NCBI GenBank assembly: GCA_021414005.1 | Contig: JAIOPH010000024.1 | Location: 1 to 64,000, forward strand | Direction: 5' to 3' | Source: Chthoniobacter sp. | Lineage (GTDB): Bacteria; Verrucomicrobiota; Verrucomicrobiia; Chthoniobacterales; Chthoniobacteraceae | Length of the DNA: 64,000 bases | Shown here: one piece after another, positions 35,343-44,149 of the stretch | Layout: each line of letters opens with the position of its first letter | How positions within the stretch are numbered: the first letter of the stretch is position 1 | The notes under the pieces: generated by a model | The model's database searches: none | The model's input: only the letters and a program-made list of their open reading frames with translations | Told to the model about the DNA's origin: nothing | Made by a program: the position numbers and the translations under genes

Positions 35343-36524
35343 TTGGTCAACCTCCAAGCCTCCCAACTCCGCCCGCTCCGCATCCTCGTGAGCGGAATGA
35401 TCGCCGCCGACCCCCATCAGGGTGGCGCAACTTGGGCCGTGCTCCAGTACCTGCTCGGGCTGCAACGTTTGGGCCACGAGGTTTGCTTCGTCGAGCCGAT
35501 TGCGGAAAAGGCGCTCCGGCCAGCCGGATGCAAACTCGCGGAGTCCGTGAACACGGCTTACTTTCACAAGGTTGTGACCGGCTTCGGCCTAGGCGGGCGG
35601 GCGGCGTTGCTTCTCGCGGGCACGGAGGAAACGGTTGGCCTTACGCATGCCGAGTTGCGCGCCATCGCGCAGCGCACCGACGTGCTCATCAATATTTCCG
35701 GGATGCTCACTGCCCCGGCGCTGCTCGAACCGATCCGCACGCGCGTCTATCTCGATCTCGATCCCGCCTTCATCCAAATCTGGCACGCCGCGTATGGCAT
35801 CGACATGCGCTTTGCGGCACACACCCACTTCGTCACCGTGGGTCTGTCAATCGGAAGTGCGGAATGCCCGGTGCCAACCTGCGGGCTCCCTTGGATCACC
35901 ACGCTCCAGCCGGTAGTGCTTGCAGAGTGGCCGGTTGCCGGGGAGATCACCCGTTCGGCGTTCACCACCATTGGGAATTGGCGGGGCTACGGTTCGGTCG
36001 AATTCCAAGGCGAGCACTACGGCCAGAAAGCGCATTCACTCCGCCAGTTTCTTTCCCTCCCCAACCTCTGCTCGGAAACATTCACGCCTGCACTGGCCAT
36101 CCACCCGGAGGAGAAAAAAGACCTCGCGGCGCTCGCGGGAAATGGCTGGCAGGTTCTCGATCCCGGCGAGATCGCCGACACTCCCGATGCCTACCGTAGT
36201 TTCATTCAGGGCTCGAAAGGGGAACTGGGAATAGCCAAGACCGGCTACGCAAACTCACATTGCGGGTGGTTCAGCGATCGCAGCGTATGCTATCTCGCTT
36301 CTGGACGACCCGTGATCGCGCAAGAGACCGGCTTTGGTCGTTACTTGCCCTGCGGTGAAGGGCTGTTCGCCTTTTCGACCGAAACAGAAGTCTGTGCGGC
36401 CATCTCGGAGATCAACGCCGACTATGCCCGGCACCGCCGGGCAGCGCGGGCCATTGCCGAGGAAAACTTCGAGTCGGGCCGAGTGTTGAAGCGGCTTCTG
36501 GAACAAGTTGAGGTTGCTGCATGA
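35343..36524 (+). CDS. Glycosyltransferase, module-A family (copy 4)
   Basis: 393 residues from TTG 35343; a GTG at 35388 or ATG at 35397 would also keep the domain. Signatures: WAVLQYLLGLQRLGHEVCFV, YLDLDPAFIQIWHAAYG, TVGLSIGSAECPVPTCGLPW, WRGYGSVEFQGEHYG and GWFSDRSVCYLASGRPVIAQ. The usual GENIG is SIG here. It is preceded by 145 bp without a gene and followed by a 4-bp overlap with a phosphotransferase, which suggests that the pair handles one sugar. Confidence 0.83.
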   Translation: MVNLQASQLRPLRILVSGMIAADPHQGGATWAVLQYLLGLQRLGHEVCFVEPIAEKALRPAGCKLAESVNTAYFHKVVTGFGLGGRAALLLAGTEETVGLTHAELRAIAQRTDVLINISGMLTAPALLEPIRTRVYLDLDPAFIQIWHAAYGIDMRFAAHTHFVTVGLSIGSAECPVPTCGLPWITTLQPVVLAEWPVAGEITRSAFTTIGNWRGYGSVEFQGEHYGQKAHSLRQFLSLPNLCSETFTPALAIHPEEKKDLAALAGNGWQVLDPGEIADTPDAYRSFIQGSKGELGIAKTGYANSHCGWFSDRSVCYLASGRPVIAQETGFGRYLPCGEGLFAFSTETEVCAAISEINADYARHRRAARAIAEENFESGRVLKRLLEQVEVAA

Positions 36525-37570
36525 GAGGCGAAGCGCTGGATCTCGAATCCATCATTCCCAAGGAGGAATTACATCGGGAACTTCAGGACCTGCTGCGGCA
36601 ATACTTTGCACAGAATGTTCATATCGAGCGGCTTGATCGTCGCATTTCGGAATACTGCTCGAGCTTTATCATCGAAGAACTGGACGTCACCCTAGACGAC
36701 GGCTCGACCCACAAACTGATCCTGAAAGACCTGAGCCAGGCCGCGCTGATGGAGGGGGCCGGACGCGTCAAGCCGTGGTTCTTTTACGACCCGATGCGTG
36801 AGATCGAAACGTATCGGCGGGTCCTCGTCTTGCATCAACTCGGCACCGCGATCTGCTACGGTGCAGTCACGGATCCGCAGCGCAAACGCCACTGGTTGTT
36901 CCTCGAGCGCGTGCCGCCAGTGATGCTTTGGCAGCAGGGCGATCTCGAAATTTGGAAAAACGTCGCGCGCTGGTTGGCCGGAATGCACACCTTTCTCGTC
37001 CGAGAAACCGACCAGCGCGAATCGGCCCGGCTCGCCCACCTCCTCAACTACGACCGGGATTTCTACTGGCGCTGGATGCGTCGCGCCGCGAACTTCGTCT
37101 GCGAAGGCGACAAGAGCAGCGACCGCAAGGCCGCGACAGCGATCCGTAATCTCGAAAGCCGATATGAAAAAGTCGTCGAGCGGCTTGCGGCCCTCCCTGT
37201 CACCGTAATTCACGGCGAGTTCTATGCCTCAAATGTGATGATCGACACTCGGCTGGAGCGCCTCCGGGTGTGCCCCGTCGATTGGGAAATGGCCGCGATC
37301 GGTCCGGGTAAAATCGATCTCGCCGGTCTGACCAGCGGTGGCTGGACACGCGAGCAAAAAGACGCGATGGCGCTCGCCTACTACGACGCCCTGCCGGCCG
37401 ACCGGCTCGCTCGCTATGACCGCCAGACTTTTCTAACCGACCTCGAATACTGCCGCCTCCACCAAGCCGTGCAATGGCTCGGTTGGTCGCCCTGCTGGTC
37501 GCCGCCGCCAGAGCACGCACACGATTGGTTGAAGGAAGCCGTGAACTGCGCAGAGACCCTCGCGCTTTAG
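36521..37570 (+). CDS. Aminoglycoside-phosphotransferase-fold kinase
   Basis: 349 residues. The C-lobe has VIHGEFYASNVMID near 228 (catalytic-loop HxD/E...N form, with Glu in place of the usual Asp) and CPVDWEMAAIGPGKIDLAGL near 250 (metal-binding DWE). The N-lobe lysine is probably in HKLILKDLSQ. APH-fold proteins phosphorylate small molecules or sugars. Translationally coupled to a glycosyltransferase gene, so a sugar kinase or regulator for the glycan pathway is plausible. Resistance is not implied. Confidence 0.82.
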   Translation: MRGEALDLESIIPKEELHRELQDLLRQYFAQNVHIERLDRRISEYCSSFIIEELDVTLDDGSTHKLILKDLSQAALMEGAGRVKPWFFYDPMREIETYRRVLVLHQLGTAICYGAVTDPQRKRHWLFLERVPPVMLWQQGDLEIWKNVARWLAGMHTFLVRETDQRESARLAHLLNYDRDFYWRWMRRAANFVCEGDKSSDRKAATAIRNLESRYEKVVERLAALPVTVIHGEFYASNVMIDTRLERLRVCPVDWEMAAIGPGKIDLAGLTSGGWTREQKDAMALAYYDALPADRLARYDRQTFLTDLEYCRLHQAVQWLGWSPCWSPPPEHAHDWLKEAVNCAETLAL

Positions 37571-37659
37571 TCAACTTGCTCGGGAATGCGCGCCTCGGAA
37601 ACGCGCAGTGCAAAAGGAGTCTAAGCTAGAATGGTCGCGTGGTTTCAGGACTCACAACT

Positions 37660-38184
37660 AGATGAAGCGCAGGGGGCTAGGAACGCGGGCCTGCATCCCT
37701 ACGTCACGATGGTACCCACTTACCCGGAATGCGATGAAATCGATCTCAAAAAACGCTCACCGCCATCAAGGAACTGAACCCGTTTACATTTTTCCACGAA
37801 CCGATCAACATGCGCGGTGACAATGTCGGACGGATCAAGCGGCATGCCAAGGGGCCGGGTGTGAAAGTTGATACTGCGGTCTTCGATGGCTCGGTCTCAA
37901 AATGGCGCAACTACGCTGTCGAGCAGTTGAGGTTGGTGCAGAAGCTAGCAACGGAACTGGGCCTGAGGATCGACTGCATTTGTGGCCGGACAAGTCGCTC
38001 CGTTCCCGAAACAAATTCGACTCGGCGAGGCTTGAGCGTATCGGCGGGAAATCACGAGAGGCACGAGACAAAGCACCAACGGCAGGGCGACGGACGGCCG
38101 ACGATAATCCGTTTGGCCTATATCGCTTGGCTGGATTATTGGCATCAGCGGCTTAGCGAAAGGCCCGGTAGAACCAAGAAATGA
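37660..38184 (+). pseudogene. Frameshifted radical-SAM-like gene remnant
   Basis: Three frames together read AQGARNAGLHPYVTMVPTYP, then after an A6 tract LTAIKELNPFTFFHEPINMR and WRNYAVEQLRLVQKLATELG, then after another shift DRLHLWPDKSLRSRNKFD. This order resembles the C-terminal half of some SPL-like radical SAM proteins (HEPIN and LHLWPDxSL). The N-terminal CxxxCxxC half is absent. Family assignment is from memory and moderate. The decay shows a deletion plus at least two frameshifts. Confidence 0.5.
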
Positions 38185-38191
38185 AAATCCC

Positions 38192-38353
38192 CCCAAAATC
38201 CTCCCCCCCGATCTTCACCACGTCTCCATTTGCCCCGTGGAAGTCGTCAATGATGACAGCCTCAGCAAGAGCGACCGCAAATATCTGAAGGCGCGCGAAA
38301 ATACCATCAAAGCAGGCCGCGCCACCTTTAGCGGGCGCTACTCTTTCGGCTGA
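38192..38353 (+). pseudogene. Gene-end fragment facing the subtilase
   Basis: Fifty-three codons without a start and ending in TGA, reading DLHHVSICPVEVVNDDSLSK and then YLKARENTIKAGRATFSGRY. It looks like a real protein tail, perhaps of the preceding radical-SAM-like remnant. It overlaps the subtilase stop by 16 bp on the other strand. It begins next to C6 and C7 runs, which may be where the frame was lost. Confidence 0.35.
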
Positions 38354-39141
38354 TCGGGGCGTTCGTTCGGGCCGGTGCATTCCCGGGTCCACGGACGGGC
38401 GAGACGGTGAAAGAGCGCCTTGGCCTGGAGTGGAGTGATGCCGGGCACTTCGGAAAGCAGGCAGGCGAGCATGCCGGCCACCCGTGGCGCGGCGAAGCTG
38501 CTGCCGGTCACTTTTTTCATCCCGCCGCCGGACCACGGCACGTCCACATCCATACCGCGGGCGGCGAATTCGACGAGGTGGCCGGGCTTGTAGTAAAGCG
38601 CTCCGTCCTTCTCGGTCCGCGCCATGTTCACGGTGATGACGGAGGTGAAAAAGCCGGGCCACTCGGGCCGCGTGGCGTCGAGGTTGTTGCACGCGGCAAC
38701 GACGTGGACGCCTTTCAGGTACGCTTCGTCCACCCATTCCTTGTATTTCAAAACGTGCTCGGGCACGCCGCAGCCGAGGCTGCAATTCAGGATGTGATAG
38801 CCGCGTTCGATGGCCTGACGCGCGCCTTCGAGGATGATCGCAGTGCGCGCGGAGAGCGATTCGCCGAGCACGCGGATACTGCCGATCTCCGCTTCCGGTG
38901 CGGCCGCCCGGATGATGCCCGCGACGGCGGTGCCGTGGCCAAACAGATCGCGCCCCTCGCCGGGCACGACTTTGAGTTGCAACCCGTCCTCCACGATCGC
39001 GATGTCGTCAGCGAGTTGGATGTTACCGAGCGAGGGGTGGGAGGCTTCCACGCCGGAATCGAGAATGGCGATCTTCACACCGCGCCCACGCCCCTGGACA
39101 ATTGCGGTCTGGGCTTCCTCGGGAGTGATCCAGGTTTTCAT
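38338..39141 (-). CDS. Small intracellular subtilase (S8 peptidase)
   Basis: 267 residues, no signal peptide and no prodomain beyond about 20 residues. Catalytic triad visible: Asp28 in AILDSGVEASHP, His69 in LFGHGTAVAGII, Ser near 215 in TGSSFAAPRVAG; the oxyanion region is AACNNLDATRPEWPGF. It is smaller than typical secreted subtilisins (350 or more) and probably cytoplasmic. Its ATG region overlaps the end of a GAF-domain gene by 4 bp, so the two are co-translated, hinting at a signal-responsive protease. Confidence 0.9.
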   Translation of the reverse strand: MKTWITPEEAQTAIVQGRGRGVKIAILDSGVEASHPSLGNIQLADDIAIVEDGLQLKVVPGEGRDLFGHGTAVAGIIRAAAPEAEIGSIRVLGESLSARTAIILEGARQAIERGYHILNCSLGCGVPEHVLKYKEWVDEAYLKGVHVVAACNNLDATRPEWPGFFTSVITVNMARTEKDGALYYKPGHLVEFAARGMDVDVPWSGGGMKKVTGSSFAAPRVAGMLACLLSEVPGITPLQAKALFHRLARPWTRECTGPNERPDQPKE

Positions 39142-39743
39142 CGGACATCCCCCCGACCCAATGCGAGCGACAGAAGTTGGTGATCGACCATCCGCGAAAG
39201 CACCGCGGCTCCGAGGTGCAGGGTTTCGAGATTCTCGGCGGTGAAACCGGGCGGCTCCGGCGAGTTGGCGCTCGGCTTCAACTGCACCGCGGAAATGACT
39301 CCGCGCAATTCCCCGCCGAAATAAAACGGGACCGCAAGCATGGCGCAGGTGAGCAGCCCCAGCCGCCGGTCGAGGTCCTTGCTTTGCCGCTCATTGAGGA
39401 AGACCGCATTTTCGCAAATCGGCTGCTCCGTAGCCACGACCATGCTGATCATGCCCTCGCGCAGACTGAGCCGGTAGCTTCCCACGAAATCGGCGGCGTT
39501 CGGCCCGGAATTGAACCGCGGGATGAGATGGCTGCGCGCCTCGTCGAGCAACCACACCGAGCCCTCGTGCGCTTGCGTCGCGGTGATGACCTTCAACAAA
39601 TGGGCGCACATCGTTTGGTCAAAAAACTCCTCAAACGCGGTCTCGCCCACGAGGTCCGCCGCAGCCGTGATGCGCTCGTCCACGATGGAACGGAGCACGT
39701 CCAAGCGTTCGTCGGTTAATACCGTGAGTCTTCCTCCAGCCAT
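39138..39743 (-). CDS. GAF-domain sensor protein
   Basis: 201 residues, mostly one GAF domain (about 25-190): ATQAHEGSVWLLDEARSHLI, SLREGMISMVVATEQPICEN, LLTCAMLAVPFYFGGELRGV and TLHLGAAVLSRMVDHQLL. GAF domains bind cyclic nucleotides or other small ligands or mediate protein contact. There is no kinase, cyclase or DNA-binding output, so the partner is likely the co-translated subtilase. A stand-alone GAF plus protease operon is unusual. Confidence 0.85.
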   Translation of the reverse strand: MAGGRLTVLTDERLDVLRSIVDERITAAADLVGETAFEEFFDQTMCAHLLKVITATQAHEGSVWLLDEARSHLIPRFNSGPNAADFVGSYRLSLREGMISMVVATEQPICENAVFLNERQSKDLDRRLGLLTCAMLAVPFYFGGELRGVISAVQLKPSANSPEPPGFTAENLETLHLGAAVLSRMVDHQLLSLALGRGDVR

Positions 39744-39801
39744 AAGTGCCGCAACGTATTAGGCGCAGCCCTGCGGATCGGCAAGGCGCAAGAGCCTCGG
39801 G

Positions 39802-40578
39802 CTATTTGATGATGCCGCGCGGGCTGCTGGTGACAAAGGCGACGAGCCGCGTGAGTTCCGGCGTCTCGGGCAGGTCGGCGCGGATTTGCTCGACGGCCTG
39901 CTGGAGGTTCAGCGCCGAGCGGTAGATGAGGCGGTACGCCTCCTTGATCTGCCGCTGCGCCTCGTCGCTGAAACCGTGGCGCTCGAGCCCGACTTTGTTG
40001 TAGCTGCGGACCTTCGCGGGGTTGCCGTCGGCGATCATGTAGGGCGGCACGTCCTGCACGATTTTCGAGCACCCACCGGTCAGGGCGTAGGCGCCGATGC
40101 GGCAGAACTGATGGATCGCCGTGAGCCCGCCGATGATCGCGTGATCGCCCACTTCCACGTGGCCGGCGAGGGTGCCGTTGTTGGAAAAAATGACGTGGTC
40201 GCCAACCACGCAGTCGTGCGCGATGTGGGCGTAGGCGAGAAAATTTCCGCCGCTGCCAAGGCGCGTGATCGAGCCCGGCGCGGTGCCGCGATGCACGGTC
40301 ACAAACTCGCGGAAGGTGTTCCCATCGCCGACCGCGAGATAGGTCGGCTCGCCAGCGTATTTCAAATCCTGCGTGCGCTGCCCGATGGAACTGAACGCAT
40401 AGAACTGATTTCCGCGCCCGATTTTGCTCGGGCCGCTGAGGCTGACATGCTGCTGGAGCCAGCACTCCGCGCCGAGATCCACGTCCGCGCCGATGACGCA
40501 ATACGGCCCGACTTCGCAGCCGTCGCCGATCTGCGCGGACGGGTCGATGACCGCCGTGGGATGAATTTTCGCGCTCAC
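39802..40578 (-). CDS. lpxA: UDP-N-acetylglucosamine acyltransferase LpxA
   Basis: 258 residues from GTG 40578, overlapping the lpxC-fabZ stop (GTGA); E. coli LpxA is 262. Hexapeptide left-handed beta-helix from residue 3 (KIHPTAVIDPSAQIGDGCEV) with the catalytic-His segment IAHDCVVGDHVIFSNNGTLA and GLTAIHQFCRIG, then the C-terminal helical domain (ADGNPAKVRSYNKVGLERHG). It catalyses the first step of lipid A synthesis in the cytoplasm. The order lpxC-fabZ then lpxA on one transcript keeps three lipid A/fatty-acid steps together. Confidence 0.96.
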   Translation of the reverse strand: MSAKIHPTAVIDPSAQIGDGCEVGPYCVIGADVDLGAECWLQQHVSLSGPSKIGRGNQFYAFSSIGQRTQDLKYAGEPTYLAVGDGNTFREFVTVHRGTAPGSITRLGSGGNFLAYAHIAHDCVVGDHVIFSNNGTLAGHVEVGDHAIIGGLTAIHQFCRIGAYALTGGCSKIVQDVPPYMIADGNPAKVRSYNKVGLERHGFSDEAQRQIKEAYRLIYRSALNLQQAVEQIRADLPETPELTRLVAFVTSSPRGIIK

Positions 40579-41885
40579 TTGTCCACGATGCCGAACATCA
40601 TTTCCGCCTCGCTGACGACCTCGCCATTGACCGTGCAGCGACCGCGGCATTTTGCGACAAGCCGTTTCCGTTGCGTCATTTCGACCTCGATGAAAATCGT
40701 GTCGCCGGGCACCACCGGCTTGCGGAACTTCACCTCGTCGGCGCTCATGAAGTAGCCGATTTTTCCCGCGTTTCCTTCCTGTCGCAGCAGCAGGATGCTG
40801 CCGACCTGGGCCATCGCCTCGAGCTGAAGCACGCCGGGCATGACCGGGTGGCCGGGGAAATGGCCTTGAAAAAATTGCTCGTTCATCGTCACCGATTTGA
40901 TGCCCGTGCACTTCGTCTCGCCGTCGAGATCCACGATGCGATCCACCATGAGGAACGGATAGCGGTGCGGGAGCAGCTTCATCACGTCGTTCACGTCGAG
41001 CACATCGCCGCCTTTGGGCGTCACGCTCGGCGGCACCAGCGCCATCGTTTTCGCGAACTGCTTCGCCACCGCGCGCGCGAGGTCCGTGTTCGGCCCGTGG
41101 CCCGGCTTGACCGCGATGACGTGGCCGCGGATGGGCCGGCCGAAGAGCGAGAGGTCGCCGACGATGTCGAGAATTTTGTGCCGCACGAACTCGTCGCGGA
41201 AACGCAGGGGCTCCTTGCTGAGCACGGATTCACCGCGCACCACGACGGCGTTTTCGAGGCTGCCACCCTTGATCAGGCCTTTGTCCATGAGCGGCTTCAC
41301 GTCCTCGTAAAAGACGAACGTCCGCGCCGGCGCGATGTCCTTTTCGTAAACCGCGGGCGTGATTTCCGTGGAGTAAAACTGCGTGAACCGCCCGTCCGGC
41401 CCGACCTGCGTGCAGGACACGCGGAACGCGGAGTCGGGCACGATGGTCATCAGCGAGCCGCTTTTCGTCTCGATGAAAATGGGCTCGGTCACGGCGTATT
41501 CCGCGCGTGGTGCCGGCTGCTCGGCGACGCCGGCCTTTTTGATCAGTTCGACGTAGGGCTGCGCGCTGCCGTCGCCGATGGGCGGCTCGTTGGCGTCCAT
41601 TTCGATGAGCACATTGTCCACGCCCATGCCGGCGAGCGCGGAGAGGACGTGCTCCACGGTCTGCACTTTCACGTTGCCCTCGGCGATGGTGGTGGCGCGC
41701 TCGACGGTTTTCACATGCGCCACGTTGGCCTCGATGACCGGTTCGTCCGCGAGGTCGCTGCGCTTGAATTTGCGCCCGTGTCCCGGCGGCGCGGGATGCA
41801 AGGTGAGCGTGACTTTTTCCCCGGTGTGCAGGGAGGCGCCGCTGACGCTGGCGGATTTGGCGAGGGTGTGCTGATTTTGGGTCAT
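40575..41885 (-). CDS. lpxC: Bifunctional LpxC-FabZ (deacetylase / 3-hydroxyacyl-ACP dehydratase)
   Basis: 436 residues from ATG 41885 (MTQNQHTL); a further upstream start would add a non-conserved leader. Residues 1-285 are LpxC: HTLAKSASVSGASLHTG, zinc-ligand His in VQTVEHVLSALAGMGVDN near 75, and RHKILDIVGDLSLFGRPI near 230 (second His and Asp ligands). Residues 295-436 are FabZ: LLPHRYPFLMVDRI, catalytic-His GHFPGHPVMPGVLQLEAMAQ and KFRKPVVPGD. The fusion is known from Bacteroidetes and Verrucomicrobia/Chlamydiae-type lineages and supports the phylum call. Confidence 0.96.
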   Translation of the reverse strand: MTQNQHTLAKSASVSGASLHTGEKVTLTLHPAPPGHGRKFKRSDLADEPVIEANVAHVKTVERATTIAEGNVKVQTVEHVLSALAGMGVDNVLIEMDANEPPIGDGSAQPYVELIKKAGVAEQPAPRAEYAVTEPIFIETKSGSLMTIVPDSAFRVSCTQVGPDGRFTQFYSTEITPAVYEKDIAPARTFVFYEDVKPLMDKGLIKGGSLENAVVVRGESVLSKEPLRFRDEFVRHKILDIVGDLSLFGRPIRGHVIAVKPGHGPNTDLARAVAKQFAKTMALVPPSVTPKGGDVLDVNDVMKLLPHRYPFLMVDRIVDLDGETKCTGIKSVTMNEQFFQGHFPGHPVMPGVLQLEAMAQVGSILLLRQEGNAGKIGYFMSADEVKFRKPVVPGDTIFIEVEMTQRKRLVAKCRGRCTVNGEVVSEAEMMFGIVDK

Positions 41886-41950
41886 GGGCGGCGGGCGGAA
41901 AAAGCGGGTGCTCGTTATGGAGAAGGGGGTGCGGGGCGACAAGCGCGTTG

Positions 41951-42886
41951 TCAGCCGAGGAGCCGCGCGGCTTCGCTTTGGACGGCGCGGAGCGCGAGGC
42001 CGGCGAGCTCGCCGGAGGGCGCGGGGAGAATGGTGACGTGCGGATTCGCGGGGGCCCAGACCGCCGGGTCGGTGGGACCGAAAAGCAGCAGGCTCGGCGC
42101 GCCTGCGGCGGCGGCGAGGTGGGAGATGCCGGTATCGTGGCCGAGGTACAGGCGGCAGCGGGCGAGGAGCGCGGCGAGTTGCGGGAGCGGGAGGTCGCGG
42201 GCGAGCAGGACGGGTGCGCCGCGCCAGGCGGCGGCGAGGCTATTGAGCTGCGCGTGGTCGGCTTCGCCGCCTATGAGCAGCAGGCGTGGCGGTGGCGTGC
42301 GGGCGAGCAGCCAGGTGCCGAGGGCGCGCCAGTTTTCGAGCGGCCAGTTTTTTCGCGGGCTGCCGCTGCCGGGATGAACGGCGATGAGCGGCGCTTTGCT
42401 ATGGCCGAGGAAGGCGTCGGCGAAGGCGCGGTCGGCGGCGCTTGGATGGACGGTGGCGGCGTGGTCTTCGAGGTACAGGGCGAGGCTTTGCAGCGGGCGC
42501 GCGAGTTGTTGGGCGGCGTGCGCGGAGTCGTCGAGTTTCGTGTAGGCGGGGAGCAAGTTTTTCACGCCGGCCCGGCGCAGGTTCGCCTGAAAGAAACCAT
42601 CGGGATCGAAGAGGTAGCTGACGACTTGCTGAAAGCTGGCGAAATACTCGACGAGGTCCGACGCGAGCACGGAGCGCGGGACGAAGAAACCGGCCATTGG
42701 GCCATACTCGATGGAGCGCGTGGCGTCTGCGTAAACACGACCGTCGGCGAGGGCGACGATGTGACGGTAGCCGAGGATTTCGAGATGTGCCGCGGGGAAG
42801 TTTTCGCGCAGCAGTCGGATCGCCGGCAGCGTGAGGATAAAGTCGCCGATGGCCCCGCCGCGGATGACGAGAATGCGCGGCTTCAC
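41951..42886 (-). CDS. Glycosyltransferase family 9 (heptosyltransferase-like)
   Basis: 311 residues. N-terminal RILVIRGGAIGDFILTLPAI is the GT9 acceptor-side motif; AVHPGSGSPRKNWPLENW near 165 and YLGHDTGISHLAAAAGAP near 250 are the donor-site motifs of heptosyltransferases (ADP-heptose donor). Cytoplasmic, acting on lipid A-core precursors. It lies just upstream of lpxC-fabZ on the same strand, 65 bp away, consistent with core-oligosaccharide assembly. Confidence 0.92.
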   Translation of the reverse strand: MKPRILVIRGGAIGDFILTLPAIRLLRENFPAAHLEILGYRHIVALADGRVYADATRSIEYGPMAGFFVPRSVLASDLVEYFASFQQVVSYLFDPDGFFQANLRRAGVKNLLPAYTKLDDSAHAAQQLARPLQSLALYLEDHAATVHPSAADRAFADAFLGHSKAPLIAVHPGSGSPRKNWPLENWRALGTWLLARTPPPRLLLIGGEADHAQLNSLAAAWRGAPVLLARDLPLPQLAALLARCRLYLGHDTGISHLAAAAGAPSLLLFGPTDPAVWAPANPHVTILPAPSGELAGLALRAVQSEAARLLG

Positions 42887-42923
42887 GGTGCCGGTGGGGC
42901 TGCCGCGCGGCGGGAAAGCGCCG

Positions 42924-43094
42924 CTATTGGCTGTTCGGCGAGAAGCCCCCGAGCGGGCCCTGGCCCTCCCACTTCTCCGGCCGGTTCCACGGAATGGTGC
43001 TCACGCGGTTCGGGTCCTGTGGTTCCGTCCCGGCACAGGCGGAGAGGAAAACGACGATTCCTCCGCCAAGAAGCAGTACGATGAGGCGGAGCAT
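42924..43094 (-). CDS. 56-residue lipoprotein
   Basis: A short reverse-strand gene, ATG 43094 to TAG 42924. The product begins MLRLIVLLLGGGIVVFLSAC, an evident lipoprotein signal with lipobox LSAC (Cys20), followed by a short polar tail rich in Pro, Asn and Gly that ends FSPNSQ. It fits between the coiled-coil protein gene (43117) and the GT9 gene (42886) with gaps of 22 and 37 bp, on the same strand, so it is probably part of that operon. No family recognised. Confidence 0.75.
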   Translation of the reverse strand: MLRLIVLLLGGGIVVFLSACAGTEPQDPNRVSTIPWNRPEKWEGQGPLGGFSPNSQ

Positions 43095-43116
43095 GTTAGT
43101 AGTCGGTTTCGGGGCC

Positions 43117-43965
43117 TCAGTGCGGCAGGACCGTTTCGCGGATCTTGGTCTCGTCCGTCGCTTTTGTCCGACCCTCCACGATCACGCTGTCGCCCGGTTG
43201 GATGGTCATACCCTTGGTGGTCGATCCCGGAATGATGTCCGCGATCGAACTGGAGGGCTCGACGGAGGTGATGCGGACTTTGCCGATGGGCGTGCCGTCG
43301 CGCACCACCAGGAACGTGGCGTTCATCACGGCACCTTGCTTGTCACCAATGCTGATTACCACAAAGTTCCAGCCGGTGTTGACCGCGAGGATGCGGCCCG
43401 AAAGGGTCTTGATGGCGATGCTGTTTTCGACCCGCTTCTTGTAATTTTTTAAAGAAACCATCTCGTCGTCGAGTTGCTTCTTTTGCTTGGTCAGCGAATC
43501 AATGAGCGCCTTGGATTCAGCGAGTTCGTTTTGGGCCTTGGCGACGTCGGCCTTGAGTGCCGCAATCAGAGGGTCTTCAACGCCAGCAACCGGCGTCCCT
43601 CCGCCCGGGTTGTTTCTCTTCGCCAACTCATCGTATTTTGTCTGGAGCCCAGCAAGTTCCGCGACCTTCGCCTCCATGGCCGCTGCACCTTCCGCGACCT
43701 TCTTGTTTGCGTCATCCAGCAATCCCTTCGTCGAGGCGATTTCCTTTTCCTTATCCTCAATCGTGACCTTCGCGGCCGCGAGTTCCTCCGTGCGCGTTTT
43801 TAGATCCTCCTTGGTCTTGGCGAGAGTCGTTTTCGTCGTGGACAGATCTTGCTTAGTCACCCGCAGAACCTCCTGAAGTTTCTCGGCATTGGTGTGTGCG
43901 AGATAACCGAGGGCGGCCGTGGCGAGCATGACGGCAAGAGCAATGCCGAGGAGGATTTTTGCCAT
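43117..43965 (-). CDS. Membrane-anchored coiled-coil protein
   Basis: 282 residues from ATG 43965. An N-terminal anchor (LLGIALAVMLATAALGYLA) is followed by a long coiled coil (about 28-180, LAKTKEDLKTRTEELAAAKV, interrupted by a Gly/Pro segment NPGGGTPVAGVED) and a C-terminal beta domain (LSGRILAVNTGWNFVVISIG, VEGRTKATDE). The overall plan recalls MreC and similar periplasmic scaffolds, but there is no specific signature. Faces the periplasm; likely starts the operon with the lipoprotein and lipid A genes. Confidence 0.8.
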   Translation of the reverse strand: MAKILLGIALAVMLATAALGYLAHTNAEKLQEVLRVTKQDLSTTKTTLAKTKEDLKTRTEELAAAKVTIEDKEKEIASTKGLLDDANKKVAEGAAAMEAKVAELAGLQTKYDELAKRNNPGGGTPVAGVEDPLIAALKADVAKAQNELAESKALIDSLTKQKKQLDDEMVSLKNYKKRVENSIAIKTLSGRILAVNTGWNFVVISIGDKQGAVMNATFLVVRDGTPIGKVRITSVEPSSSIADIIPGSTTKGMTIQPGDSVIVEGRTKATDETKIRETVLPH

Positions 43966-44149
43966 AAATGAACGAAGGAGGTACGGAGGTATGAGATGAG
44001 GGCGGGGGAGATCGCCGTGCAACGTAGCACTGCGAAATCAACGGCGCTCCTTAAAGCTGTGAATTTTAGGAGGCGCAAGATGTTTTCGTCTAAGTTTCGC
44101 GAAAAATCATTTGTCACTGCGGTTCGCCTCCCCATAGTGACGGTCCCGT

